NCBI GenBank assembly: GCA_004144175.1
Contig: SEFT01000004.1
Location: 306,001 to 370,000, forward strand
Direction: 5' to 3'
DNA length: 64,000 bases
Origin: Sphingobacteriales bacterium
Lineage (GTDB): Bacteria; Bacteroidota; Bacteroidia; Chitinophagales; Chitinophagaceae
Of the stretch, positions 63,077 to 64,000 are shown one piece after another. Position 1 is the stretch's first letter. Each line of letters opens with the position of its first letter. The notes beneath the pieces were generated by a model that ran no database searches, was not told the origin of the DNA, and saw only the letters and a program-made list of their open reading frames with translations. The translations under genes and the position numbers were made by a program.

Positions 63077-63301
63077 CTACTGCACCTGCATAATACATTC
63101 AGTAGTGGCCGATGTTTTAGCGCGGCACATATCGTAGGCTTGCTGCTTGGGTATCCTGCCTAGTTTATGCGAGTCGTAACCCGGTCCGCCAGCAGGATTG
63201 GTGGTGGAACACATGCAGGTATAAAACTTATCGCGCCTGCAAGAGGTAGCTGCCAGCAGGGTGAATAGCAGCGCTATGTTCAATAGTTTCACCATATGCA
63301 T
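63077..63301 (-). CDS. Small lipoprotein (Cys-rich)
   Basis: ATG 63301 gives 74 residues with a signal peptide and lipobox AATSC. Several further cysteines occur (YTCMCSTT, DMCRAK, ECIMQVQ), so it may be disulfide-stabilised. The in-frame ATG 63295 is also possible. No family recognised. Confidence 0.6.
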   Translation of the reverse strand: MHMVKLLNIALLFTLLAATSCRRDKFYTCMCSTTNPAGGPGYDSHKLGRIPKQQAYDMCRAKTSATTECIMQVQ

Positions 63302-63335
63302 AAAACTACATTCTTTCAGAAATATTGTGCATGTT

Positions 63336-63632
63336 TTAAGCAGCATTTTGCTCGGCCATATCGTTCGATATTACTTCCAGCTTCACCTCATCGGTATATT
63401 TCAGGTTTTCTATGGGCTGCACCTGGTATTCCAGTTCGCAGTTCAGCGTATTCAGGTAGTTTCTTAGCCTTACCATTTCCCTGCCGAGCGATAGCGATAC
63501 TGAGTGTTTTAGTTTATAAGCGCAAGAGTAGAATTTTGCATCATCGGGGTCGCGGAATTTCCATTGCAATTTAGCACCAAGACCTTCTATACCAGTCAGT
63601 TTGCTCTCTATGCCTTGTATGATCTCTTTCAT
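63336..63632 (-). CDS. Small hypothetical protein (98 residues)
   Basis: ATG 63632 gives a soluble alpha/beta protein (KEIIQGIESKLTGIEGLGA, LGREMVRLRNYLNTLN, VKLEVISNDMAEQ). It precedes the small lipoprotein on the same strand by 34 bases, so they may share a transcript. No family recognised. Confidence 0.55.
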   Translation of the reverse strand: MKEIIQGIESKLTGIEGLGAKLQWKFRDPDDAKFYSCAYKLKHSVSLSLGREMVRLRNYLNTLNCELEYQVQPIENLKYTDEVKLEVISNDMAEQNAA

Positions 63633-63698
63633 AAACCACATTTTTACAACTTAACAATATAAATCTGTGCCAAGGCTTCATTTTTAGTTTGCAAACAT

Positions 63699-63706
63699 TA
63701 CATTTG
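63699..63706 (+). promoter_or_regulatory. -7 promoter element of the last gene
   Basis: TACATTTG matches TAnnTTTG exactly, 18 bases before ATG 63724. Confidence 0.5.
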
Positions 63707-63723
63707 TAATACATATACCCTAT

Positions 63724-64000
63724 ATGAGATACCTATCACTACTGCTGCTTGCTTTCCTGTTTAGTATCGATGCGCATGCCCAGCTCGATACCTGCGATGT
63801 ACCCATTCATGCCGTTAGCGACACCCCCTGCTCCGCCCGTATTTTACATTTATCGGTAGATTCCTTGCCCAACACAACCTACAGCTGGCAAGGCCCGGGC
63901 GGTTGGACTGCCATTGGCGATACAGTAATGCGCGACAGTATTCTAAGCATCCAAACCGGCAAATACATTGTTACAGGTATTCACGGCGATTGTGCTTATA
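63724..64000 (+). CDS. Secreted surface protein, 3' end beyond the window
   Basis: The frame from ATG 63724 remains open to the window end (92 residues seen). It has a signal peptide (MRYLSLLLLAFLFSIDAHA, cleaved before Gln) and then Cys-containing sequence with YSWQGPGGW, like the Ig/PKD modules of the T9SS proteins in this window. A T9SS sorting domain would be expected at the unseen C-terminus (inference). Confidence 0.75.
   Translation, partial: MRYLSLLLLAFLFSIDAHAQLDTCDVPIHAVSDTPCSARILHLSVDSLPNTTYSWQGPGGWTAIGDTVMRDSILSIQTGKYIVTGIHGDCAY

Overview
The window reads as chromosome of a Bacteroidota bacterium, probably of the Chitinophagaceae/Chitinophagales group. The evidence is six secreted proteins ending in type IX secretion (T9SS) type A sorting domains, perfect or near-perfect TAnnTTTG -7 promoter boxes (for example before rpsO), an almost complete absence of Shine-Dalgarno sequences, LytTR regulators, PAS-rich histidine kinases and many secreted beta-barrel or lipoprotein genes. 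The genus assignment is inference. I found no rRNA, tRNA, CRISPR array, transposase, integrase or prophage gene. It looks like ordinary chromosome with many lineage-specific genes.

Layout. 1-9000: 3' end of metH, a membrane protein, a minus-strand pair (PaaE-like flavin/iron-sulfur reductase and a polytopic membrane protein), a DEAD-box helicase followed by a Crp/Fnr regulator, a di-iron fatty acid hydroxylase/sterol desaturase translationally coupled to a periodic IPV-repeat protein, and a T9SS cargo protein. 9000-24400: mostly small unknown, secreted or membrane proteins, with an orphan LytTR response regulator, a membrane-anchored LytTR regulator, an EamA-type transporter, a DoxX-like protein, a large T9SS beta-propeller protein, a candidate sRNA and a compact small-protein transcription unit. 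24500-34150: a giant hybrid sensor kinase carrying a complete phosphorelay (HisKA, two receivers, Hpt), a rhomboid protease, small hypothetical genes and a T9SS protein.

34150-49300: a G-depleted 27-bp repeat tract, a 932-residue SBBP-repeat T9SS protein, then a signalling neighbourhood. Two paralogous SHDLQEPLR-type soluble kinases flank an overlapping HupE/DUF6702 pair, a pirin with a signal peptide, and a single-domain response regulator that has a rare canonical ribosome binding site. A SemiSWEET transporter and a TPR-sensor kinase follow. 49400-64000: metallo-beta-lactamase hydrolase, T9SS proteins, methyltransferase-Crp/Fnr-DoxX cluster, acetyl-CoA synthetase, a DUF721/DciA-like gene, and rpsO-pnp, in which PNPase ends in a repetitive RGG/RDR-rich tail. 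Small secreted proteins close the window, and the last gene runs off the end.

No defence system or secondary-metabolite cluster was visible. The most unusual items are the PNPase tail, the purine/pyrimidine-asymmetric repeat tract, the secreted pirin next to the split HupE pair, and the IPV-repeat membrane protein. Most intergenic gaps carry clear hairpin terminators, and these help define the transcription units.
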